From: Polyangiaceae bacterium | Lineage (GTDB): Bacteria; Myxococcota_A; Polyangia; Polyangiales; Polyangiaceae | NCBI GenBank assembly: GCA_041389725.1 | Contig: JAWKRG010000007.1 | Location: forward strand, 124,001-188,000 | Length of the DNA stretch: 64,000 bases | Reading direction: 5' to 3' | In this document: positions 43,902-52,395 of the stretch, in pieces | How positions within the stretch are numbered: the stretch's first letter is position 1 | Layout of the letters: each line of letters starts with the position of its first letter | The notes under the pieces: model-generated | Databases searched by the model: none | The model's input: only the letters and a program-made list of their open reading frames with translations | What the model was told of the DNA's origin: nothing | Program-made: the position numbers and the translations under genes

Positions 43902-46900
43902 GTGATCTCGAGCTTCGAACCCGGTGCCCGCATGGGCGGAAGATTCGTCATCGAGCGCGAGGTAGGGCGCGGCGGGGCGGGTGTGGTGTACCGCGCCTAC
44001 GACCAGCAGACGAAAGGCCCCGTTGCGCTGAAGGTGCTCCAAGCCGAGGCCGGCGACGTCCCCGAAGAGGAGGAACGCCTGCGGCACGAGGCGGACTTGC
44101 TGGGCGAGCTGCGCCACCCTGGGATCGTGCGCATGGTGGCGTCGGGAGTGCTCGACGAAACCGGGCAACCCTACGTGGCCATGGAGTGGCTGGAGGGAGA
44201 AGACGTCACGACGCGGCAGCGGCGCGCGCCGCTCACGCTGCGCCAAGCGGTGCAACTCGCCGCCAGCGTGTCCGACGCGCTCGGCGCCGCCCACGATCTG
44301 GGCGTGGTGCATCGTGACATCAAGCCAGGCAACATCTTCTTGTGCCGTCCGCTCTCTGGCAACGACGCAGACATCGTTGCTCCCAAGTTGGTGGACTTTG
44401 GCGTAGCAGCGAAGTCGGACCTGAGCATCAGCCGCTCTGGCGACGTCGTCGGGACCCCGGCCTACATGGCTCCCGAACAAGCTCGTGGCGATGCACCCAT
44501 CGACGTGCGTTGCGACGTCTATTCCCTGGGCGCCACGCTGTTCGAGCTGCTGACGGGGCGTCCACCTCACGTCGGCCCCACGAAAATCGCGACCCTGGCG
44601 CGCTTGGTCACCACGCCGGCGCCCCGCCTTTCGGACTTGCGACGCGACGTGCCCGCCGCGCTGGACGAGCTGGTGCATCGCATGTTGGCGACCAATCCCG
44701 ACGATCGGCCCCACGACATGCGAGAGGTCGGCGAAGTGCTGAAGCAGGCCTTGCAGGAGGCGTCGGATGCGCCGCCACGCCACGCCACGCCCAGCGAACC
44801 GGTGATGAGTTCGCGCTTGGGCTCCAGTGCGTCACGGCTGGTGACGAGCATCGTCGCGCTGCGCTTCGAGAATGGCTCGGCCCGCGACCGCGCCCTGGAT
44901 CACCTGAAGGAGCGCGGCGCCGATGCCGTGCCCCTCGGACCCGAAGCCCTGGTGGCGCACTTGGGTGCGACCCGCGCCACGGGCACCGAAGCCGTGGCGG
45001 CGCTGGATCTGGGGCGTCGCCTGGCAAGAGCCGGCGCACAGGTCGGTGTCGCCAGCGGACGCGCTCGGATGAGCTTGTCTCGTCGCGACGGCTCTGCGCA
45101 TCCCGTAGGGGAAGTCGTCGACCGCGCAAGTGCTCTGGCGCGCGAAGCCTCCCCGGGAATGGTGCTGGCGGACGTCACCACCAGTGAGCTGGGCCGCGGG
45201 CGATACGAGTTCAAGACCCGCGACGATGGCGCCGCCGTGGTGGGGGAGCAAGTGCGCGGCCCCCGCGCCGAACGCGTCGGCGGGGCACCTTTCGTCGGCC
45301 GCGAAGCGGAAGTTGCACAAGTCGTCAACGCCTTCGAACGGGTCTGTTCCGACGCGACTCCGGTGCTGGTCAGCATCACGGGACCACCCGGCATCGGCAA
45401 GACACGTTTGCGCCGCGAAGTGATCGCGCGACTGGCCGCGAGCGCTGAAGCACCCTTCGTCATCGTGCAGCGAAGCGAGGCCTACGGCCGCGGACACGCG
45501 CTAGGTGCCGCGGCAGACATTCTGCGAGCGATCATCAGTCTGCCCAAAGGCGCCACTTCCAAGGAAGCGGAGCAAGCCATCGTGTCGCGACTGGGACCTT
45601 CCACGGTCAGCGACTTGACGAGTAGGAATCGCGAGATCCTCGCGCGCCTGTTGGCCAACGAGTCCCTGCCCGAGGGCCTGGACCCACGCGGCGCCCGCGA
45701 CGTTTTGTGGTTGGCAATGACGGACTTGGTGGCACAGGTCACTGCCGGGCAGCCGACGATCATCGTCACCGAAGACTTGCAGTGGGCCGACCCCGAGAGC
45801 ATTGGTTGGCTGGATCACTTGCTGGGTCGAACCAGCATGAGACCGCTCATGATCGTGTCGCTGATGCGGCCCGGCTTCTGGCAAGAGAACGAGGACCGCT
45901 TCAACACGCGCGCCCACGTCTCCCTGGAGCTGCGCCCGATATCGCCGAAGGCAGTGCGCGCGATCGTTCGAGCCGTGCTGGGCGACGTCGCCGACGACGC
46001 GACTGTGGAGCGCATCGCGGCACAGGCGGGCGGATCGCCGCTGTTCGCCGAGGAGCTAGCCCGGGTCACCGCGGGTGGCCGCGCTAGTCTGCAGGCTCCG
46101 ACGATCGAATCCGTGATTCAGGTGAGCCTCGACGCCCTGGACGAAGAATGCCGCGACGCCGTGGGCCGCCTTTCCGTATTCGGCCTCTCGGTGTGGGACA
46201 CGGGCCTCGAAGCCATGGGCTTGTCTCGCGCCGAAGGGCTTATGAAGGAGTTGGCCGCCGCGGAAGTGCTGGTGGAGCAAGAGGTCTCGCGCTTTCCCGG
46301 TGCTCGGGAGTGGGTGTTCAAACATGCCCTGGTGCGGGAGGTCGCCTACAAGTCCCTGGGCGAACGCGAGCGCCGCGAGTTGCATGTTCTGGCGGCGCGC
46401 TGGCTCGCCACCATGGGCGAGGACGCCGCCACCGTCGCCGGGCACTTCGAGTTGGGCGAGCAGCCCTCCCTCGCGGCGGAACACTGGTCACGGGCCGCAC
46501 AGCGTGCTCTCGCCGCCAACGCACTTGCCGACGCGTTGACCATGGCGGAGCGCGCCTTGGCGCACTCCGAAGACAAGGCGACGGCCTTTCGCCGCGCAGC
46601 GTATCTGGACGAAGCTTACACGCGCCTGGATCCCCGCGCCGCGGATCGAGAAACGGCGATCTCCGCCCTGGAGGAAAACGTCCACGACGAAGCCAGCGAA
46701 GTGCGCGCGCGCGGGGCCCGCGCGCGCTTCGACGACGCACGGGGAACGGGACTGGACGTCAGCGAACGGCTGGCGGAAACGCGGGATCGCGCGGCGGAGC
46801 TCGAGCTGCGCGAGGAAGAGGCGCGTTGCAGCGCAGCACTCGCCGCTCGCCTCGCATTTGCCGGAGCTTTTGCCGAAGCCGAAGCCGAAGCAGCACGCCT

Positions 46901-47804
46901 GCTGGACTTGGCGAAGCATCATGCCGAGGCCAGCGCCGCGGTGGACGGCTGGCAGACCCTGGCCATCGTGCGCCAGACTCGTGGCGAACTCACCTCCGCC
47001 TTGGACGCGCGGCGCAACGCCGTCGCAGCCGCACGCGACGCGGGCTTGAAGGAACGCGAAGCGATGCTGATGACGAACCTCGGCTTCGCGCTCACGACCA
47101 TTGGCGCACGCCAAGAGGCACGCGGCGCCCTGAGCACGGGGCTGTCCCTGGCGGACGCCATCGGCAGCTCCGGCGCGACGCGCCACGCGCAAATGAATCT
47201 GCTCGGCTGGACCGCGACCTTTGGCACGGAAAAGGTGCTGGACGCGAGCCTGGCCGGGCCACGCGCGGACGCGGACGCCGCCGCCACCGGGTACTGGGCG
47301 TCGCCTGACCGCGCCAACTTGGGACTGCTCTTCTACCGCGGTTGCGAGCATTTGCGCACTCGTGTCCCGACTGCGTTGCAGAAGGCACGCTCGCTGCTTG
47401 CCACCGCGGCCGAAGGCTACCGTTCGACCCAGAACCGCGACGTGCTCGCGGTCGCGCTGGGCATGTGGTCCGAGGCAGAGCGACGGGCGGGAGACGCGAC
47501 GCGTGCGCTGGAGCTGGCCGACGAGGCCGCTGCCCTGATCGAAGCAGGCGCCCCCAGCTTGCTGAACGAGTCGCCGGTGTTCGTCGCCCTCCACGACGCC
47601 CTGCTCGAGCTCAATCGTCCGGACGACGCCAAGCGCGCCATCAGCCGCGGTCTATCGCCGCTCGAACGTCGCCTGGAAGGCCTGTTGGGCACGCCCTACG
47701 CGCGCCTTTTCCTGACTGAGCTTCCCTACAACGCGGCGCTGTTGGCCTGGGCTGAACAGTACGGCTCAGTGCCCGAGCGCATCCAACGCTTGCTCGAAGG
47801 CTAG
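43902..47804 (+). CDS. Giant kinase - pseudo-cyclase - STAND ATPase - TPR protein
   Basis: A 1300-residue signalling protein. The kinase domain (about residues 14-275) is intact: GRGGAGVVY, VALKVL, HRDIKPGNI, LVDFGVA, MAPEQ. Residues about 306-455 resemble a class III nucleotide cyclase in outline (GVASGRARMSLSRRDGSAHP, EVVDRASALAREASPGMVLA), but the metal and substrate residues are missing. An AAA_16/STAND ATPase follows, with Walker A GPPGIGKTR at about 493 and Walker B IIVTEDLQWAD at about 620. TPR-like repeats fill about 850-1290. A GTG start at 43902 has GGAG just upstream; ATG 43932 is the alternative. The cyclase remnant probably serves as a fold only. Confidence 0.9.
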   Translation: MISSFEPGARMGGRFVIEREVGRGGAGVVYRAYDQQTKGPVALKVLQAEAGDVPEEEERLRHEADLLGELRHPGIVRMVASGVLDETGQPYVAMEWLEGEDVTTRQRRAPLTLRQAVQLAASVSDALGAAHDLGVVHRDIKPGNIFLCRPLSGNDADIVAPKLVDFGVAAKSDLSISRSGDVVGTPAYMAPEQARGDAPIDVRCDVYSLGATLFELLTGRPPHVGPTKIATLARLVTTPAPRLSDLRRDVPAALDELVHRMLATNPDDRPHDMREVGEVLKQALQEASDAPPRHATPSEPVMSSRLGSSASRLVTSIVALRFENGSARDRALDHLKERGADAVPLGPEALVAHLGATRATGTEAVAALDLGRRLARAGAQVGVASGRARMSLSRRDGSAHPVGEVVDRASALAREASPGMVLADVTTSELGRGRYEFKTRDDGAAVVGEQVRGPRAERVGGAPFVGREAEVAQVVNAFERVCSDATPVLVSITGPPGIGKTRLRREVIARLAASAEAPFVIVQRSEAYGRGHALGAAADILRAIISLPKGATSKEAEQAIVSRLGPSTVSDLTSRNREILARLLANESLPEGLDPRGARDVLWLAMTDLVAQVTAGQPTIIVTEDLQWADPESIGWLDHLLGRTSMRPLMIVSLMRPGFWQENEDRFNTRAHVSLELRPISPKAVRAIVRAVLGDVADDATVERIAAQAGGSPLFAEELARVTAGGRASLQAPTIESVIQVSLDALDEECRDAVGRLSVFGLSVWDTGLEAMGLSRAEGLMKELAAAEVLVEQEVSRFPGAREWVFKHALVREVAYKSLGERERRELHVLAARWLATMGEDAATVAGHFELGEQPSLAAEHWSRAAQRALAANALADALTMAERALAHSEDKATAFRRAAYLDEAYTRLDPRAADRETAISALEENVHDEASEVRARGARARFDDARGTGLDVSERLAETRDRAAELELREEEARCSAALAARLAFAGAFAEAEAEAARLLDLAKHHAEASAAVDGWQTLAIVRQTRGELTSALDARRNAVAAARDAGLKEREAMLMTNLGFALTTIGARQEARGALSTGLSLADAIGSSGATRHAQMNLLGWTATFGTEKVLDASLAGPRADADAAATGYWASPDRANLGLLFYRGCEHLRTRVPTALQKARSLLATAAEGYRSTQNRDVLAVALGMWSEAERRAGDATRALELADEAAALIEAGAPSLLNESPVFVALHDALLELNRPDDAKRAISRGLSPLERRLEGLLGTPYARLFLTELPYNAALLAWAEQYGSVPERIQRLLEG

Positions 47805-47806
47805 GG

Positions 47807-49015
47807 TCACGCCAGGAAGGACTTGAGTCGTCGACAGGCTTCGTCGATCCGCGGTGGATCCTCGATCAACGCGAAGCGCACGTAGCCCTCACCCTCCGCG
47901 CCGAATCCAGTTCCGGGCGCGACGGCCACGTGCGCCTTCTCGATCAGCTCGCTGGTCGCCTCCAAGCTCGTCATTCCCGCCAGCTTCGGCGGCAACTTGG
48001 ACCACACGAACATCGTGCCGCTCGGTTCCGGCACGTCACCGAAGCCAGCATCACGGAGCCCGGCCACCAGCGCCGTTGCGCGCGTTCGGTAGAGTTCACG
48101 AATCTCGTCCACCAGCCCGTCGCCGTGTTCGAGGGCCCACGCCGCCGCGTGCTGCAAGGGCATGAAGGTGCCGTAGTCCATGTAGGTCTTCAAGTGCGCC
48201 AGCGCGGCGATCATCGGCGCATTGCCGACCATGAACGCGATGCGCCAGCCTGGCATGTTGTAGCTCTTCGACATGCTGAAGACCTCGACGGCGAAGCTCT
48301 TGACCTCCTCGGGGTCGAGTCCGCAGTCGAAGATGCTCGGTGCGTAGCGATTCTCGAAGTCCAGATCCGCGTAGGCCAGGTCCGAGAGCAGCATCGCCCC
48401 GGAGCGCTGCACCACTTGCACCACCTCGCGGAGGCTGGCCTTGTCGATGATCTGCCCCGTTGGATTGTGCGGATAGTTGATGATGACGAGCTTGGGCTTG
48501 ACGCCCTTCAATGCCTGCTCGAGCGCTCGCGCGGGAGGCAAGTCGGCGCGCACGGGATAGGCGATTGCTTCGGCACCGGCGATCAGCGGCGCCCCCTTGT
48601 GAATCGGGTAGCAGGGATCGGGCACCAAGGCCGTGTCGCCACGGTCGAGGATCGCAAGGCACAAGTGGCTGATGCCCTCCTTGGCCCCCATGGTCACGAT
48701 CACCTCCTTGTCGATGTCCAAGCTCACGCTGTGGCGGCGCTGATACCAGTCTGCAATTCCTTTGCGCAGGGCGGGAAGTCCTCGCCCTGGGTGATAGCGG
48801 TGGTTCTTGCCCACATCCGCTGCCTGGTGCAGCTGCTCCACGATGCTCGGCGGCGTCGGTCGATCGGGATTGCCGAGCCCCAGATCGATGAGCTGGGCAC
48901 CCGCAGCGACGGCACGCGCCTTGACGGCGTCCGTGGCTACGAAGGCGTAAGTCGGGAGAGCTTCTGCACGAGGAAACGGCCAATTTCGAGCGGTCACGGG
49001 GTGGGCTTGTACCAC
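47807..49015 (-). CDS. PLP-dependent aminotransferase, AlaC/DapL-like (class I/II)
   Basis: A 402-residue fold-type I aminotransferase. The PLP Lys is in SMSKSYNMPGWR, the phosphate/ring region is in INYPHNPTGQI and LSDLAYADLDF, and the carboxylate Arg is near the C-terminus (YVRFALIED). The closest general resemblance is to AlaC-type glutamate-pyruvate aminotransferases, with LL-diaminopimelate aminotransferase as the main alternative. The start is GTG 49015, with a second GTG six codons in. It is 30 bases downstream of the MoxR gene and may be co-transcribed with it, and it is convergent with the giant kinase. Confidence 0.88.
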   Translation of the reverse strand: MVQAHPVTARNWPFPRAEALPTYAFVATDAVKARAVAAGAQLIDLGLGNPDRPTPPSIVEQLHQAADVGKNHRYHPGRGLPALRKGIADWYQRRHSVSLDIDKEVIVTMGAKEGISHLCLAILDRGDTALVPDPCYPIHKGAPLIAGAEAIAYPVRADLPPARALEQALKGVKPKLVIINYPHNPTGQIIDKASLREVVQVVQRSGAMLLSDLAYADLDFENRYAPSIFDCGLDPEEVKSFAVEVFSMSKSYNMPGWRIAFMVGNAPMIAALAHLKTYMDYGTFMPLQHAAAWALEHGDGLVDEIRELYRTRATALVAGLRDAGFGDVPEPSGTMFVWSKLPPKLAGMTSLEATSELIEKAHVAVAPGTGFGAEGEGYVRFALIEDPPRIDEACRRLKSFLA

Positions 49016-49045
49016 GCCTGGGCCGCCGCGAGACGCCCTACCTCG

Positions 49046-49888
49046 CTACCAGCGTCGGCCGCGACCGGAGCGGTGCTCGGTGAGCACGGCCTGGTCCTGC
49101 TCTTTCTTGATCAGCACGCTGCCAAAGGGCAGCTCGTTGCGGATGCGGTCCTCCCCCACCCCCGCTTTGGCCAAGACGGCAATCCAGTCGATGAGCTCGC
49201 TGGTGCTGGGCTTTTTGCGCAGGCGTGGCACGCCGCGTAGGTCGAAGAAGGCCCCGATGGCTTGATCGACCAGCCCGTCGTCCACCTCTGGGTGATGCAC
49301 GCGCACGATGCGCTTCATCAGCTCCGGATCCGGAAAGTCGATGAAGTGGAACACGCAGCGACGCAGGAAGGCATCGGGCAGTTCCTTCTCGTTGTTGCTG
49401 GTGATGACGACCACGGGGCGGTGGCGAGCGACGATCTCCTCGCGAGTCTCCGAGATGTAGAACCGCATCCGATCCAGCTCGTGCAGCAGGTCGTTGGGAA
49501 ACTCGAGGTCGGCCTTGTCCACTTCGTCGATCAGCAGCACCACGCGCTTCTCGGAGGCGAGCGCCTGACCCAGAGGCCCGTGCTTGATGTAGCGGCGAAT
49601 GTCCCGCACGCCCTCGGGCCCCGCGTCGCCGAATCGCGCGTCGTAGAGGCGCTGCACCGTGTCGTACACGTAGAGTCCGTCCTGCGCTCGCGTGGTGGAC
49701 TTCACGGGCCAGTGGATCATCGGGTGTCCCAGGCCTTCGGCGATGGCCGTGGCCAGCAGAGTCTTGCCCGTGCCAGGCTCGCCTTTCACCAAGAGAGGTC
49801 GCTCCAGAGCGAGCGCGGCGTTGACCGCAGCCTCCAGGGAAGGATCGGTGATGTAGCTCTTGGTTCCGGAGAAGATCGCGAAGGTCAT
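49046..49888 (-). CDS. MoxR-family AAA ATPase
   Basis: A 280-residue AAA+ ATPase of the MoxR group: Walker A KGEPGTGKTLLA, Walker B VVLLIDEVDKAD, sensor 1 ITSNNEKELPDAFLRRC. These proteins act as chaperones that activate or insert cofactors into partner proteins, usually working with a von Willebrand A protein encoded next door. No vWA gene is adjacent here; an aminotransferase follows. ATG 49888 is chosen because the family start (FSGTKSYITD) follows at once; the upstream open frame looks non-coding. Target unknown. Confidence 0.9.
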   Translation of the reverse strand: MTFAIFSGTKSYITDPSLEAAVNAALALERPLLVKGEPGTGKTLLATAIAEGLGHPMIHWPVKSTTRAQDGLYVYDTVQRLYDARFGDAGPEGVRDIRRYIKHGPLGQALASEKRVVLLIDEVDKADLEFPNDLLHELDRMRFYISETREEIVARHRPVVVITSNNEKELPDAFLRRCVFHFIDFPDPELMKRIVRVHHPEVDDGLVDQAIGAFFDLRGVPRLRKKPSTSELIDWIAVLAKAGVGEDRIRNELPFGSVLIKKEQDQAVLTEHRSGRGRRW

Positions 49889-50004
49889 GGCCGGGCTCGG
49901 AAATAGCATGCCTCGGCAGCGGCCCTCCCCCTCCGCGGAAAGCACGCGGAAAATCCGGCTCTTCACGGCCTGTCGGAGCCCGGCTAGAACGGAGCTAGGA
50001 CCCC

Positions 50005-51033
50005 ATGCGCTTCGAAATCCGCGGCGCGCTGCTTTCCGACGAGGCGGAACTCGTCAAGCTGGCGCATTACCTGAACAGCGTCAACCTGCCGCATGACCGC
50101 GCCTACATCCGGTCCCTGTTGGAGCACAGCGAGCGCAGCTTCTCTGGCGCCATCGCCAGCCCACCTCACCGCAAGTACGTCTTCCTGATCTGGGATCACG
50201 AGCAGGCGAGCGCCGTCGGCACGAGCATGATCGTCGCGCAACTGGGTCGACGAGATGCGCCCTACATCTACTTGGACGTCATCGACGAAGAGAAGTACTC
50301 GCGCTTGCTCGACAAGCATTTCCATCACACCGCGCTCCGGCTCGGCTTCTCCTACAACGGCCCGACGGAGATCGGCGGCTTGGTCGTCGCGCCGGAGTAT
50401 CGCGCTGCGCGTGAGAAGCTGGGGCTCCAGATCTCCTACGTGCGCTTCCTATTCATCGCCATGCATCGGGCCTTGTTCCGAGACGAGATCCTAGCCGAGC
50501 TGCTCCCTCCGCTCGAGCCGGACGGAACCAGTCACCTGTGGGAAGCGTTGGGCAGACGCTTCACCGACATGAGCTATGCCGACGCCGACCGCCTCTCCAG
50601 CGAGAACAAGGAGTTCATTCGCGACCTGTTCCCCACGGGCCTCATCTACGCATCAGTGCTGAGTCCGGACGCCCAAGGCGTGATTGGCAAGGTCGGGACC
50701 CAAACCCGCGGCGTGGAGAAAATGCTGCGTCGCATCGGTTTTCGCTATGCCGACCGCGTGGATCCCTTCGACGGGGGCCCCCACTTCGTCGCGCCGGCAG
50801 AGGAAATCTCGCTGATCCAGAACGCGCGCGTGGCGCGAGTCGCGGCCCTTCTGGACACCGAGCCGGAGGGGCCCGCGGCGTTGATCGGGCGCAATCACGA
50901 CGGCCCGCCCTACTACCGCGCCGTAGCGTCGGCCGTGCGCGAGGACGAGGCGGGACTCAGCGTGCCGAAAGACGCTGCGCGACGACTCCAGGTCGACGTT
51001 GGCGACGACGTGCACTACCTAGCACTGCGCTAG
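50005..51033 (+). CDS. astA: Arginine/ornithine N-succinyltransferase (AstA-like)
   Basis: A 342-residue GNAT-fold acyltransferase of the AstA family, which succinylates arginine as the first step of the AST catabolic pathway. Typical blocks are LDVIDEEKYSRLLDKHFHHT, GPTEIGGLVVAPEYR, KLGLQISYVRFLFIAMHR and the long C-terminal SVLSPDAQGVIGKVGTQTRG. The length fits. No astB, astC, astD or astE lies nearby, so the physiological substrate may differ; solitary AstA homologues are usual outside gammaproteobacteria. It is divergent from the MoxR gene. Confidence 0.9.
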   Translation: MRFEIRGALLSDEAELVKLAHYLNSVNLPHDRAYIRSLLEHSERSFSGAIASPPHRKYVFLIWDHEQASAVGTSMIVAQLGRRDAPYIYLDVIDEEKYSRLLDKHFHHTALRLGFSYNGPTEIGGLVVAPEYRAAREKLGLQISYVRFLFIAMHRALFRDEILAELLPPLEPDGTSHLWEALGRRFTDMSYADADRLSSENKEFIRDLFPTGLIYASVLSPDAQGVIGKVGTQTRGVEKMLRRIGFRYADRVDPFDGGPHFVAPAEEISLIQNARVARVAALLDTEPEGPAALIGRNHDGPPYYRAVASAVREDEAGLSVPKDAARRLQVDVGDDVHYLALR

Positions 51034-51079
51034 TTTCCATCGGGTCCCTACGCGCGCAGCTTCGCAGCGCAACGGACTC

Positions 51080-51541
51080 CTAGAGCGACTGGGGCTTCGG
51101 CGGGACTCCGTAGAGCGGACGAACGTTGCCCGGGTCGTCCGGCGGCGGCGGCGCGCCGTATTTGGGTCGCATGGTGCCTTCGTCCGGCGGCGGCCCCGGC
51201 TCCCCGTAGAGCGGCGCGACGGCGCCGGCGTCCGGCGGCGCTTCGGGGTCGGGCTGGTTCGGATCCGTCGGCTCGGGCTCGGTGATCTCGACGGGTTCGC
51301 CCGCGGTCGGAGGCGGTGGTGGGCCACCCCGCTTGGGCGCGGAGGCACAGCCGTCGAGCGCCGTCACCATGGCCGCTCCCAGCGCAACGCGCGCACTGCG
51401 CGACAGCCGCGTGTCCGACCAACGCACCGCATCCGGGGGCGCGTGGGGAAAAGACACGGCCGTAGCGCAGAAGGGACAACTCGACTCGTCGACCCGCAGG
51501 TGACGTTCGCAACTCGGACAGGGCACCAGCCGTACATTCAT
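51080..51541 (-). CDS. Zinc-ribbon protein with repeated Pro-Tyr-Gly motifs
   Basis: A 153-residue protein. The N-terminus is a zinc ribbon (CPSC then CPFC, residues 8-25). After a linker comes a short hydrophobic stretch with Cys (VALGAAMVTALDGCAS), then a Pro/Asp/Glu-rich tail holding three copies of a P-[LK]-Y-G-[EAV]-P motif. The mixture of a cytosolic zinc ribbon and a possible membrane segment is odd. ATG 51541 is used because the ribbon follows directly. It is convergent with astA and is downstream of lolD on the same strand. Function unknown. Confidence 0.7.
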   Translation of the reverse strand: MNVRLVPCPSCERHLRVDESSCPFCATAVSFPHAPPDAVRWSDTRLSRSARVALGAAMVTALDGCASAPKRGGPPPPPTAGEPVEITEPEPTDPNQPDPEAPPDAGAVAPLYGEPGPPPDEGTMRPKYGAPPPPDDPGNVRPLYGVPPKPQSL

Positions 51542-51598
51542 CGCCAAAGGATGCAGCACCCCGCCCCCCAACACCAGCCCCCAAGCGGACCAGCGGGT

Positions 51599-52387
51599 TC
51601 AAGCGCTCTCGGCGACGTCGACTTCGCTGGCGCGGGCTGCGCGCTCTTCGCTGTGATGTCCCTTGTCGTCTTTCTCGACGCGCCCGTCCTTCATGCGCAC
51701 CACGCGGGGCATGCTCTCGGCGAAGGCGGGGTTGTGGGTCACCACGACGATGGTCGTACCGAAGTCTTCGTTGATCTTGAAGAACAGCTCGTGGATGGCC
51801 TCACTGGTCGCGCTGTCCAGGTTGCCCGTGGGCTCGTCAGCGAGCACCAAGCGCGGCCCGAGGGCGAGGGCTCTGGCCACCGCCACGCGCTGCTGCTCAC
51901 CGCCCGAGAGCTCGCCGGGACGATGGGTGGCGCGGTCCTTCAGCCCCACGCCGTCGAGAAGAGCCGTGGCCCGATCCTGCATTTCTTTGCGAGCTCGACC
52001 CTGAATCAAGCCGGGCAGCATCACGTTCTCCAGCGCGGTGAACTCCGGCAGCAGGTGGTGGAACTGAAACACGAAGCCGATGTCCCGATTACGCACCGCG
52101 GCGAGACGCGCCTGGTTCATGGTGGTCAGCTCTTCCCCACCAAAACGAATGCTGCCGCTGGTCGGGAGATCGAGAGTTCCGATGCAGTGCAGCAGCGTGC
52201 TCTTGCCGGCGCCCGAGGGTCCGACGATGCTCAGGATCTGCCCGGGGTAGATGCTCAGGTCGATGCCCTTGAGCACGTGCAGCGTCCTCCCCATGTGCTC
52301 GAAGCTCTTGTGCAGATCCTTGATTTCCACCAAAGCCTGGTCGGCCTTGTTTGGCGCTGCTGAGCGCTCTGAGCTGGCTTCGGTCAT
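51599..52387 (-). CDS. lolD: Lipoprotein-releasing ABC transporter ATPase LolD
   Basis: A 262-residue ABC ATPase: Walker A GPSGAGKSTLL, Q-loop FQFHHLLPEFTALENVMLPG (typical of LolD/MacB), signature LSGGEQQRVAVARAL, Walker B LVLADEPTGNLD and switch His in VVVTHN. It powers release of outer-membrane lipoproteins from the inner membrane. The C-terminus has an acidic/basic extension of about 25 residues. It follows the permease gene by 8 bases in the operon lysS-lolC-lolD, which fits the very large lipoprotein complement seen across this window. Confidence 0.93.
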   Translation of the reverse strand: MTEASSERSAAPNKADQALVEIKDLHKSFEHMGRTLHVLKGIDLSIYPGQILSIVGPSGAGKSTLLHCIGTLDLPTSGSIRFGGEELTTMNQARLAAVRNRDIGFVFQFHHLLPEFTALENVMLPGLIQGRARKEMQDRATALLDGVGLKDRATHRPGELSGGEQQRVAVARALALGPRLVLADEPTGNLDSATSEAIHELFFKINEDFGTTIVVVTHNPAFAESMPRVVRMKDGRVEKDDKGHHSEERAARASEVDVAESA

Positions 52388-52395
52388 CGGCGGGC

